Of a stretch of 20,850 nucleotides of DNA, positions 7,572-15,157 are shown in pieces. Numbering within the stretch: position 1 is the first letter of the stretch; each line of letters starts with the position of its first letter. The stretch comes from Bacteroidales bacterium UBA6117 (GTDB lineage Bacteria > Bacteroidota > Bacteroidia > Bacteroidales > VadinHA17): assembly GCA_002428385.1 (NCBI GenBank), contig DIWB01000033.1:1-20850 (forward strand). The letters are read 5' to 3'. A model generated the notes under the pieces. It saw only the letters and a program-made list of their open reading frames with translations. It was not told the DNA's origin and made no database searches. A program made the position numbers and the translations under genes.

Positions 7572-9110
7572 ATGATGAAACCCTCAAAAAGCACAAACCT
7601 TTCAAGACGTAAATTCCTTGGCACAGTTGGCGCTGCCACGGCTGCATTTACGATAGTCCCGCGGCATGTGATGGCCGGAAGCGGCCAGAAGGCGCCCAGC
7701 GATCTTATAAATGTTGCGGGTATCGGTATCGGCGCCCAGGGTGCCGGTGACATTGCCAATATATGCGATCCGGAAGTTCAGGTTAACCGGCCGCGGAGAA
7801 CCAGGACGGGACAGCCTTTAAGCAAGGCCGAGATAGCCAGGCAGGAGGCCGAACGCGCCGCCCGTATGGCACAATTGCAAAGGCAGCAGGGCGCTCCGCC
7901 TCAGGCCGGAAGGGTTCCCCAGAACTTCCCGGGCGGGCAGCCTCAGAGACCGCCGAGGAAACTTGCCAACATCTACGCCTTATGTGATGTGGATTCAGAG
8001 TATGCCGGCTACGTGTTTGCCCGTTACCCAAGGGCAAAGGTTTATTCCGACTGGCGCGAAATGCTCGACAAGGAGCCTTCAATAGATGCCGTGCTTATAG
8101 CCACAACCGATCATAATCACGCTCCCATTGCTTCAGCCTTCATGAGGCAGAAGAAACACGTGTATGTTGAAAAACCCATGGCCAAAACTATTTATGAATG
8201 CCGGAAGCTTGCTGAACTGGCAAAGGAATATGATATCGTTTCCCAGATGGGCAACCAGGGACATGCAAGCGAAGGAACACGGAGAGTCGTTGAATGGGTT
8301 CGGGCAGGCGTTGTCGGCAATGTAAGAGAAGTGCAGATGTTCACCGACAGGCCGATTGGCTACTGGCCCCAGGGCGACATACAGCGTCCGGCTGCAGTAA
8401 AAGTACCTAAAAACCTTAACTGGGATGTGTGGCTTGGACCTGCACCGGAGAAGCCTTACAACCCCGAGATATGCCATTTTGTATGGCGCGGATTGTGGGA
8501 CTATGGAACAGGCGCGATGGGCGATATGGGAGCTCATATCTATGATGCTCCGCTGTGGGCCCTCAACCTTGAATACCCGACTAAGATACAGGCAACCTCC
8601 ACACCATACAACAGTGAATACCTGCCTCTTGCCCAGACAGTAACCTATGAATTCCCTGAACGATTCAGTCCGGGCATCGGTTATATGCCTCCGGTTAAAG
8701 TCAAATGGACCGACGGCGGACTCCTGCCCGAACGTCCCGAAAAACTTGAACCCGGCCGCCGCGTGGGAACAGTATTCTATGGCGACAAGGGAATCATGAT
8801 GGGAGGAAATGCCCAGATGCCGTCACTGGTACCGGCCGATGCCGATTTCAAGGGACCGGATCCATGGCTTGAAAGAACGGGAGATATATTTGAGGACTGG
8901 ATCGGGGCAATTGTAAATGGCAGGAAAGCATGCAATGATTTCTCGTGGGCAGCCAAAGTAACTGAGATAATGCTTCTTACCAACATAGCAATTCTCACCC
9001 AGAGGTTCAACACAACCCTGGAGTATGACGGAAAAAACATGAAGATCACAAACCTTCCCGAAGCCAATAACTTCTTCCACTACGAGTATCGCAAGGGATG
9101 GACGCTTTGA
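7572..9110 (+). CDS. Tat-exported Gfo/Idh/MocA-family oxidoreductase
   Basis: A 512-residue NAD(P)-dependent sugar oxidoreductase. Residues 11-17 (SRRKFLG) with a following hydrophobic stretch are a twin-arginine signal, so it should be exported folded with cofactor. The Rossmann motif GIGIGAQG is at about 50-57, ALCDVDSEYA near 136-145, and the family EKP motif at 200-202 gives the catalytic lysine; the C-terminal alpha/beta domain is complete, ending FFHYEYRKGWTL. Between the first strand-turn and ALCDVD lies an extra ~58-residue Arg/Gln/Pro/Gly-rich insert (about 72-130). Related exported enzymes oxidise sugars or glycosides at C3. ATGs lie at both 7572 and 7575. It forms a single-gene unit with free flanks. 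Substrate is not determinable. Confidence 0.92.
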   Translation: MMKPSKSTNLSRRKFLGTVGAATAAFTIVPRHVMAGSGQKAPSDLINVAGIGIGAQGAGDIANICDPEVQVNRPRRTRTGQPLSKAEIARQEAERAARMAQLQRQQGAPPQAGRVPQNFPGGQPQRPPRKLANIYALCDVDSEYAGYVFARYPRAKVYSDWREMLDKEPSIDAVLIATTDHNHAPIASAFMRQKKHVYVEKPMAKTIYECRKLAELAKEYDIVSQMGNQGHASEGTRRVVEWVRAGVVGNVREVQMFTDRPIGYWPQGDIQRPAAVKVPKNLNWDVWLGPAPEKPYNPEICHFVWRGLWDYGTGAMGDMGAHIYDAPLWALNLEYPTKIQATSTPYNSEYLPLAQTVTYEFPERFSPGIGYMPPVKVKWTDGGLLPERPEKLEPGRRVGTVFYGDKGIMMGGNAQMPSLVPADADFKGPDPWLERTGDIFEDWIGAIVNGRKACNDFSWAAKVTEIMLLTNIAILTQRFNTTLEYDGKNMKITNLPEANNFFHYEYRKGWTL

Positions 9111-9351
9111 TCTGACAACCTTATAACGGAATCTCAGTTCCCGGTCCACGACCGGAATATAGCCGATTGTTCAGGGGTCATTTTATCTGATTTGCTTAAC
9201 CTGAACTGTTTTTTACCGGTTTGCCGGTCCTTTTGCAGAAAGGCACCCGGCCAGGATGAATTGTTAATACAAAATGCAATCTGTGAATATTTCACCTTCG
9301 GGGTGCACAGTATTGAAGTTATTTTTACGGCCTCACTGAGGCAGGAAGTCT

Positions 9352-10044
9352 ATGAGGAGAATACGCTTAAAGAAAAAATACAGGCTTAAAGTATGGGGAT
9401 TCCTCGTTGGTGTCTTTTCGTTGTGTTTCATTTTCATACCACAGTCCAACAGGGCTTTTATGGCCTCGTACTTCAGCAAGAAGTGCAGGAACCACCAGCA
9501 GGTGTACAGCAGGAAGCTGACCGACAGAATCCCTGATTACTCGGCGCAGGCAAGGCTAACAGGCATCAGAATCTGTGATGATGAGAAGGATATTGCAAAG
9601 AGAGTATTATCCGGACAACTGGTCAGAGTGAGGGGCGGCAGTAACTACAGGATCGAAAGCATGAAGCACAGCTATCCTTACCTGACACGCGACAGCAGGA
9701 GACTGCTAAATGAAATCGGAAGAAGATACAGGCAAAAGATCGGGAAAGACGGTCTGAAAGGATCGAGATTCATCATCACTTCAATGACAAGGACATCGGA
9801 GAATATAAATGGGCTTGGCAAGACAAATACAAATACCTCGGAGAACAGTCCGCATCTCAACGGAAACGCTTTCGACATCTCCTATGCCCGTTTCTCAATC
9901 AGGAAATTCCGTGTCACAGAATGTGATAAGTGGTATATGAAAGAAGCCCTCGCAGAAGTGATATATGAGCTAAGGAAAGAAAAGAAATGCTGGGCTACCT
10001 ATGAGAAACAGCAGGGCTGTTTCCACGTTGTATCAAGACAATAA
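9352..10044 (+). CDS. DUF5715 protein with peptidase M15-like metal motif
   Basis: A 230-residue protein with a basic N-terminus and one hydrophobic segment (about 10-30), so membrane-anchored or exported. The body matches the DUF5715 pattern: YSRKLTDRIPDYSAQARLTG, LVRVRGGSNYRIESMKHSYP, GSRFIITSMTRTSENI. SPHLNGNAFDISY at about 165-177 and CFHVV at the end reproduce the SxHxxGxAxD ... H zinc-ligand arrangement of M15 (VanY/DD-peptidase-like) enzymes, which points to a cell-wall peptidase. The start ATG at 9352 is preceded by AGGAAG. Metal-peptidase activity is inferred from the motif only. The gene is isolated, between the oxidoreductase and a minus-strand transporter. Confidence 0.8.
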   Translation: MRRIRLKKKYRLKVWGFLVGVFSLCFIFIPQSNRAFMASYFSKKCRNHQQVYSRKLTDRIPDYSAQARLTGIRICDDEKDIAKRVLSGQLVRVRGGSNYRIESMKHSYPYLTRDSRRLLNEIGRRYRQKIGKDGLKGSRFIITSMTRTSENINGLGKTNTNTSENSPHLNGNAFDISYARFSIRKFRVTECDKWYMKEALAEVIYELRKEKKCWATYEKQQGCFHVVSRQ

Positions 10045-10090
10045 CATGGAATAATGAACTCTGCAGTAAAATACATTAAACAGCAAATTA

Positions 10091-11392
10091 CTATTTTGGC
10101 CCAATAACCTGGAAAAGCAGATAAGATACCAGTAAAGTAAAGATTATATTGAATCCCTGCCCTACCAGAAATCCATAAAACGGCTTCTTATTATCCATTG
10201 CTTTCAGGTCGGCAAATCTGGTCTCCATCCCGATACTTATAAATGCCAGGTTAAACCAGAAAGTGCTGAATGACTTGATTACCTTGCCAGAGGCTTTGGC
10301 TGTCTCAGGACTTATCAGAAATGAGAAGATCACCGAGGCCATAATAAACCCGAGAACAAATTTGGGAAACCGTTCCCAAATGATCGAGGCAGATACTTTT
10401 TTCCCGTTTTTATTTGACTTATCGCGGTAGGTCCAGAAAACTGAAATTGCAAATGCAGCCACTCCGAGAAGGACATTCTGCGAGAACTTAACAATGGTGG
10501 CATACTTAAGCCCTGTTTCGCCGGCGATGGTACCGGCAGCAACTACAGCTCCCGTTGTATCGATGGTTCCTCCAAGCCAGGCACCGGTGACTACATCGGA
10601 TAACCCGATCCAGCGCGCAATGATCGGCATGAATATCATCATCGGTATGGCAATGATCAGCACAAGCGAAATGATGAATGAAAGTTTTTTCTTGTCACCG
10701 TTGATAGCCCCTGCAGTCGCAATTGCTGCAGAAACTCCGCATATCGAAACTGCACTTGCAAGCATGGTCGAGTACTCGTCATCGACCTTCATCTTACGCG
10801 AAACCCAGAAGGTGAAATACCAGACTGCAATAACTACAATAACCGCCTGCAAAAGGCCGAAAGTCCCTGCTGTCATAATATCCTTAAACAGAATAGTGGC
10901 GCCGAGAAGAACAAGCCCGATTTTTACATAAAGTTCAGTCTGAACTCCTGAGCGCAGCCAGTCGGGAAGCCTGAACAGGTTACCAATAATAAGACCGAGG
11001 ATAAGTGAAAAAAGAACTGCTTCAAGACCCAGGTTCTTGAAACCTGCAAAGGACGAAAGAAACTGTGCAAGAAATGTAAGCAGGCAGACAGCAACAAATC
11101 CCGTGACAAATTTCCGTAATGAATCGCCGCTGAGGTATACGCCGATTGCGGAAAATATACCGAAGATCAGGACGGTTGAAACAACTGCAATTAAAAGCGA
11201 GGAAGATCCGAACATCTCCGTTATCGCACCGACTCCCTTCCAACCCGCACTACCCCCGAATGACGGGGTACTTATTGAATAACCGGCAAGAATCACAAAT
11301 ACTATAATTCCGAAACCTATGGCCACTGAAGCCCAGTCCTGGCCAATTACAAGTCTTCCACTTTTCCGGATGCTTTTACTTTCTTCACTCAT
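10091..11392 (-). CDS. YeiH/PSE-family putative sulfate exporter
   Basis: A polytopic membrane protein of about 433 residues from the ATG at 11392 (453 from an upstream ATG at 11452, which would add a poorly conserved leader). It has about eleven hydrophobic helices and the family's conserved pieces: LFSLILGLIIGNLFRLP, LYVKIGLVLLGATILFKDI, MLASAVSICGVSAAIATAGA, GAWLGGTIDTTGAVVAAG, and SFSTFWFNLAFISIGMETRF near the C-terminus. UPF0324/PSE proteins are assigned as putative sulfate (or sulfonate-degradation) exporters by association; substrate is not shown here. It is divergent from the porin-like gene at 11676, with a tandem duplication in the shared upstream region. Confidence 0.88.
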   Translation of the reverse strand: MSEESKSIRKSGRLVIGQDWASVAIGFGIIVFVILAGYSISTPSFGGSAGWKGVGAITEMFGSSSLLIAVVSTVLIFGIFSAIGVYLSGDSLRKFVTGFVAVCLLTFLAQFLSSFAGFKNLGLEAVLFSLILGLIIGNLFRLPDWLRSGVQTELYVKIGLVLLGATILFKDIMTAGTFGLLQAVIVVIAVWYFTFWVSRKMKVDDEYSTMLASAVSICGVSAAIATAGAINGDKKKLSFIISLVLIIAIPMMIFMPIIARWIGLSDVVTGAWLGGTIDTTGAVVAAGTIAGETGLKYATIVKFSQNVLLGVAAFAISVFWTYRDKSNKNGKKVSASIIWERFPKFVLGFIMASVIFSFLISPETAKASGKVIKSFSTFWFNLAFISIGMETRFADLKAMDNKKPFYGFLVGQGFNIIFTLLVSYLLFQVIGPK

Positions 11393-11477
11393 AATCAATA
11401 TTTTAGATTCAGGTTTAGGTGGCAGTTGGTTTACTGCCATATGCTTACGCAAATATTAAAACTGTAATCAACTTTTA

Positions 11478-11563
11478 TGGTGGTATTTACTCGTATTTTT
11501 CATACGACAAGCCTCTTTGCAGTGGTGGTATTTACTCGTATTTTTCAAACGACAAGCCTCTTT
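11478..11563. repeat. 41-bp tandem duplication in divergent promoter region
   Basis: Two copies, 11478-11518 and 11523-11563, start TGGTGGTATTTACTCG, end GACAAGCCTCTTT and differ at one base; the period is 45. The first copy carries CGTA...TACG as a 4-bp inverted repeat, broken by the substitution in the second. They lie between the divergent exporter and porin genes, so two tandem protein-binding sites are possible. Confidence 0.85.
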
Positions 11564-11608
11564 CCTGTTTCCACTTTTAATTCTTTTCATATTTTCGTCC
11601 CCCAGCCG

Positions 11609-11624
11609 TTGGCGAAAACGCCAA
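11609..11624. promoter_or_regulatory. Small hairpin upstream of the porin gene
   Basis: TTGGCG and CGCCAA pair perfectly around an AAAA tetraloop, 51 bases before the ATG at 11676. It could be part of the 5' leader of the porin mRNA or the end of a terminator-like structure, but no T-run follows on either strand. Confidence 0.35.
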
Positions 11625-11675
11625 AGCCGTGACTGTTACCCAAGCCTGATTTAAACACAACTAAAACACATTGTC

Positions 11676-12701
11676 ATGGAACCAAGGAAATTTTTTCCGT
11701 TAAATAAGTCCCTTTTCAAGAAGCTGGCTTTTGCTGCTTCAGCAATCGCTGTCTGCAGTATACCCCTCTCCCTGTGGGGTCAGGAGGAGACCTTCAAGCC
11801 GGGAGGAAAACCGGAAGCAAGGATATTCACCAGCCTCAATACAACTTTCTCCGACGGTGAAAATCATACCAAATTTGACCTCACACGGGCATATTTCGGA
11901 TACAGTTACAATTTCTCTAAGACCTTTACAGCCAGGGTGGTTTACGATGCAGCCAGTCCGTCACCCGGGAAACCCAATTTCAGCGGCATGCTGAAATTTG
12001 CCTATCTAAGGTACAAGACTGAAAAACTGTCGGTTACCAGTGGCATGATCCCGCTTCCCGAATATGAGGTAAGCGACAGCAAATGGGGTTACCGTTACGT
12101 TTACAGGCCGGCGCACGAATTGTATGAATTCGGTGCTGCGGCCGACCTGGGATTAAGTGCAACTTATAATTTTACCGAATGGTTCTCAGCCGATTTAACA
12201 ATTATGAATGGGGAAGGCTACAAAGTGCTGGAGTCAGATTCTACTTTCAAGGCTGCTGCCGGTTTCACATTCACTCCTGTAACGGGTGCATTCATGCGCC
12301 TTTACCTTGACAACATGTCGAAGGACGGGATCAACCAGCAGACTTTGCAATTTATCGCCTCATATGAAAACAGCAACATGGCACTGTCTGCAGCCTATAA
12401 CATAAGGAAAAACCACTGGATGCAGGAGAATCACGATTTTCAGGCTTTTACTGTAAACGGTTCAATTATTCTGAGTGAAAAGGCAAGGATTTTCGGAAGG
12501 TTTGACAATATATCATCCATTAATTCTGACAATGAGCCGGATCCGTGGAATCCTTCCAGGGTGGGACAGCTATATCTCATCGGATTACAGTATTCACTTG
12601 CTCCCGGAGTGAATATTTCACCCAACTACCAGGGATGGCAGCCTTCCGGTTCAGTACCGTTCGTATCGGGATTTTACCTTTCACTTGACCTGAAACTGTA
12701 A
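11676..12701 (+). CDS. Outer-membrane porin-like beta-barrel protein
   Basis: A 341-residue protein with a Sec signal (hydrophobic stretch FAASAIAVCSIPLSLWG, likely cut after WGQ at about residue 35) and then a chain of alternating polar/hydrophobic strands: ARIFTSLNTTFSDG, TKFDLTRAYFGYSYNFSKTF, ARVVYDAAS. It ends FYLSLDLKL, a barrel-type terminus with an aromatic/hydrophobic pattern. The shape is that of a phosphate-selective-porin-like barrel with about 16 strands, but I see no residue that fixes the ligand. It is divergent from the YeiH-type exporter; their shared upstream region suggests but does not prove joint regulation. A stand-alone gene. Confidence 0.75.
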   Translation: MEPRKFFPLNKSLFKKLAFAASAIAVCSIPLSLWGQEETFKPGGKPEARIFTSLNTTFSDGENHTKFDLTRAYFGYSYNFSKTFTARVVYDAASPSPGKPNFSGMLKFAYLRYKTEKLSVTSGMIPLPEYEVSDSKWGYRYVYRPAHELYEFGAAADLGLSATYNFTEWFSADLTIMNGEGYKVLESDSTFKAAAGFTFTPVTGAFMRLYLDNMSKDGINQQTLQFIASYENSNMALSAAYNIRKNHWMQENHDFQAFTVNGSIILSEKARIFGRFDNISSINSDNEPDPWNPSRVGQLYLIGLQYSLAPGVNISPNYQGWQPSGSVPFVSGFYLSLDLKL

Positions 12702-12844
12702 AGCCTGAAAAGGGCCAATTTGAAGAAGCCTGTTCATTTAAAACAGTACAGACAGGTAATCGCGGTTTGTCAAAACATCTGTGCCGTTGATTGTCCGGGT
12801 TTTAAGGATATATTATTATCTTTAGAATCAAAGGATAATTCTAC

Positions 12845-14041
12845 ATGAAAAAGACATTTCGTGTTTTAGCAGTCATTGCTGTAATGTTATTAATAGCAGC
12901 TCAATCCGCATTCCCTGAAATTTCAGTTCCCTCTCTTATCAGCGACGGAATGGTCCTTCAGAGGGACACAAGGCTCAACATCTGGGGATGGGGATCTCCC
13001 GGCGAAAGAGCGCGGGTGAAATTTACAGGCAAAACGTTCAGCACTGTCACTGATGCTTCAGGCCTTTGGATCGTGCAGCTTCCGCCAGTGAAGGCCGGAG
13101 GACCTCATGAAATGGAGATCAGGGGCCGGAACACAATAACCATCAGGGATATTCTGATCGGAGATGTTTGGTTCTGTTCTGGTCAGTCAAATATGGTTCT
13201 CAACATGGAAAGGGTCAAGGAGAAATATCCTTCCGATATCGCTGCTGCTGATTATCCTCAGATAAGGAATTTCTTTATTCCCACAGTGTCAGATGCTGCC
13301 CGGGAGCATAATGAAGTGCCGCCCGGGAAATGGATTGCCGCTTCGCCCGCGAATGTCCCTGGTTTTGGTGCCCTGACATTCTTTTTTGCAAGAGACCTTT
13401 ATAATGAATACCAGGTTCCCATTGGGATTATAAATTCAAGTGTGGGAGGCACACCCATCGAAGCATGGATAAGCAAAGAGGGCTTTAAGAAATTCCCCCA
13501 TCTCAGCGAAAGGGTTGCAAATCTGAGAGACACAGCCTGGCTCAACCCGGTAATGAAGTCTGCCAGGAAAGCAGCAGACATGATGCAGTAGCCCCCGGAA
13601 AATTATCCGCCTGCCGACAGGGGGACGAACGGACCCAAACCCTGGTTCGATGTCAGCTATGTTCCCGAAGGATGGAAAAAATTCTGGCTTCCGGGATACT
13701 GGGAAGACCAGGGTATAAAGGACATCGACGGTATCGTCTGGTTCAGGAAAGAGGTTGATGTTCCTGAATCAATGGCCGGCAAGCCTGCAAAACTTTTTAT
13801 GGGGAGAATTGTAGATGCCGACAATGTTTATGTCAACGGCGTACTTTCAGGAGGTATTACCTACCAGTATCCTCCAAGGAGATATGAACTTAAGCCGGGA
13901 ACACTCAGGCCGGGAAGGAACATAATTGTGGTTAAAGTGACCAACAATTCCGGAAAGGGCGGATTCGTTCCCGACAAACCTCAAAGCCGCCCTCACGTCT
14001 TCAAAGGTGCGGGCGGCCTGATTGGTTCAACCCAAACCGTA
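12845..14041 (+). pseudogene. Sialate O-acetylesterase, interrupted and truncated
   Basis: The intact family enzyme is about 640 residues, removes O-acetyl groups from sialic acids or other sugars, and has a SASA hydrolase domain split by a jelly-roll insert. Here a signal peptide and VPSLISDGMVLQRD lead to the nucleophile motif CSGQSNMVLNME (SGQSN at 112-116) and GTPIEAWISKEGF. An in-frame TAG at 13589-13591 follows. The same frame then continues without shift through the jelly-roll part: PGYWEDQGIKDIDGIVWFRK, AKLFMGRIVDADNVYVNG and TYQYPPRRYELKPG, up to GGFVPDKP near 13979. The C-terminal half with the second catalytic segment is absent; the sequence meets the stop codon of the convergent isomerase gene at 14042. 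One stop plus a 3' deletion make it a pseudogene; readthrough could not restore activity. Confidence 0.85.
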
Positions 14042-15049
14042 TTATTTAACGAACCTGGCGTTAAGCAGATATTCGGCGCTAAGCCTTATGCCTTCAAGCG
14101 ATTCCTTGAGCATGGCAGCCTGTGCCTTAGGATCTCTCTGGCCAAAACCACCGGCATTACCGGCCGGTGCACCACCCTGCCCCTGGCCTCCCTGACTCAT
14201 CCTCTGCTTCATCATATCCATCATAGCAATAGACTGTTTCCTCTGCTCATCAGTCATCTTGGCTTCCATCTCAACGAACCAGTCCTTGTGACCGTTTTTG
14301 TAAAACTGCCTGAAAATAGCCTGGTAATCTATCTTACCGCTCTCTCCGATTACATAGTCATCTTTTATATGCAGCACGATAAAGCGGTTGGGATATTTCT
14401 TCAGGTAAGTAACGGGATCCATTCCTCCCACCGTGATCCAATAAACATCCATCTGGAAAAATACCTTGTCGGGGTCGGTATTCTGAATAAGAAAATCCTC
14501 AAAGGTCAGATTGGTTGTCGGCACTGTAGCAAACTCCATACTGTGATTATGGTATCCGAATTTAATTCCCCTTTTACTGGCCTCTGCACCTATTTGATTC
14601 AATAAGCTGCACTCGGCCTTCAGAGCTTCAACGTCGGAGGACCACATGTTCATGGGCAAAATGACATATTTGCATCCCATAATTTTGTGGTCGTCGAAAA
14701 GCTTTCCCCAGGCGTCAAGAGTGCCCGGAACATCCTTAGCATCAAATTTGGCTCTGGCGTGGCTTGAAATGATATCCAGCCCGTATTTTTCCGCAAGAGC
14801 TGCATAGTCTGCAGGTGAGTATCCTGCTACAGTACCTCTTCCTGCATTGTAGTTTGATATCTCCATTACGGTATAGCCATAGTCTCCGAGAGCCTTCAGT
14901 GAACCCTCGATATCCGATTCGAGCCCTTTAACAGAATAGGTTGCAATACCAATTTGCTTCTTCTTAGCCTTCGGCTCTCCGTCAATTGATGCAAACGGAA
15001 CAAGCAGCGCCAGAGCAAGAAAATAAGTTATGAATGAAGTTTTTTTCAT
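14042..15049 (-). CDS. Exported TIM-barrel sugar phosphate isomerase/epimerase-like protein
   Basis: A 335-residue protein with a Sec signal peptide (about 1-24) and an AP_endonuc_2/xylose-isomerase-like barrel. Metal-site motifs are visible: KFGYHNHSMEF (163-173), QMDVYW (199-204), IVLHIKD (224-230) and WFVEMEA (257-263, with Glu 260). Being exported, it cannot act on phosphorylated cytoplasmic sugars; related exported barrels act with Gfo/Idh/MocA enzymes on 3-keto-sugars or glycosides. A Gly/Gln/Ala-rich insert (about 285-305) interrupts the C-terminal helical part. It reads toward the broken esterase and may once have been divergent from the oxidoreductase gene at 19100, with the 1172-residue gene now between them. 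Function by family; substrate unknown. Confidence 0.88.
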   Translation of the reverse strand: MKKTSFITYFLALALLVPFASIDGEPKAKKKQIGIATYSVKGLESDIEGSLKALGDYGYTVMEISNYNAGRGTVAGYSPADYAALAEKYGLDIISSHARAKFDAKDVPGTLDAWGKLFDDHKIMGCKYVILPMNMWSSDVEALKAECSLLNQIGAEASKRGIKFGYHNHSMEFATVPTTNLTFEDFLIQNTDPDKVFFQMDVYWITVGGMDPVTYLKKYPNRFIVLHIKDDYVIGESGKIDYQAIFRQFYKNGHKDWFVEMEAKMTDEQRKQSIAMMDMMKQRMSQGGQGQGGAPAGNAGGFGQRDPKAQAAMLKESLEGIRLSAEYLLNARFVK

Positions 15050-15068
15050 GATTTAAAAAATTTGTACA

Positions 15069-15145
15069 ACATTTTTGTGAATAATCTAAGCTATTATGAC
15101 AGTCTAACCGTCCATTTTATTTCCGGAAATCAAAGAATTTTCAAC
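15069..15145 (-). repeat. Dispersed 77-bp repeat, copy 1
   Basis: It aligns with 18877-18955 in the same orientation at roughly three quarters identity, with small gaps. It contains the perfect 12-bp palindrome ATTTCCGGAAAT at 15119-15130. It lies between the isomerase start and the stop codon of the large gene. In one minus-strand frame 8 of 10 differences across 19 codons are at third positions. Confidence 0.65.
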
Positions 15146-15157
15146 TAAGGGAATCCT

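Noticed and set aside
9192..9389. 65-codon open frame before the DUF5715 gene
   Set aside because: Cys-rich, no recognisable pattern, and it overlaps the well-supported start of the DUF5715 gene in another frame.
13772..14605. A 277-codon plus-strand open frame
   Set aside because: Its first ~90 codons are the esterase pseudogene; the remainder is antisense to the intact isomerase gene, so it is an accident of the junction and not a fusion protein.
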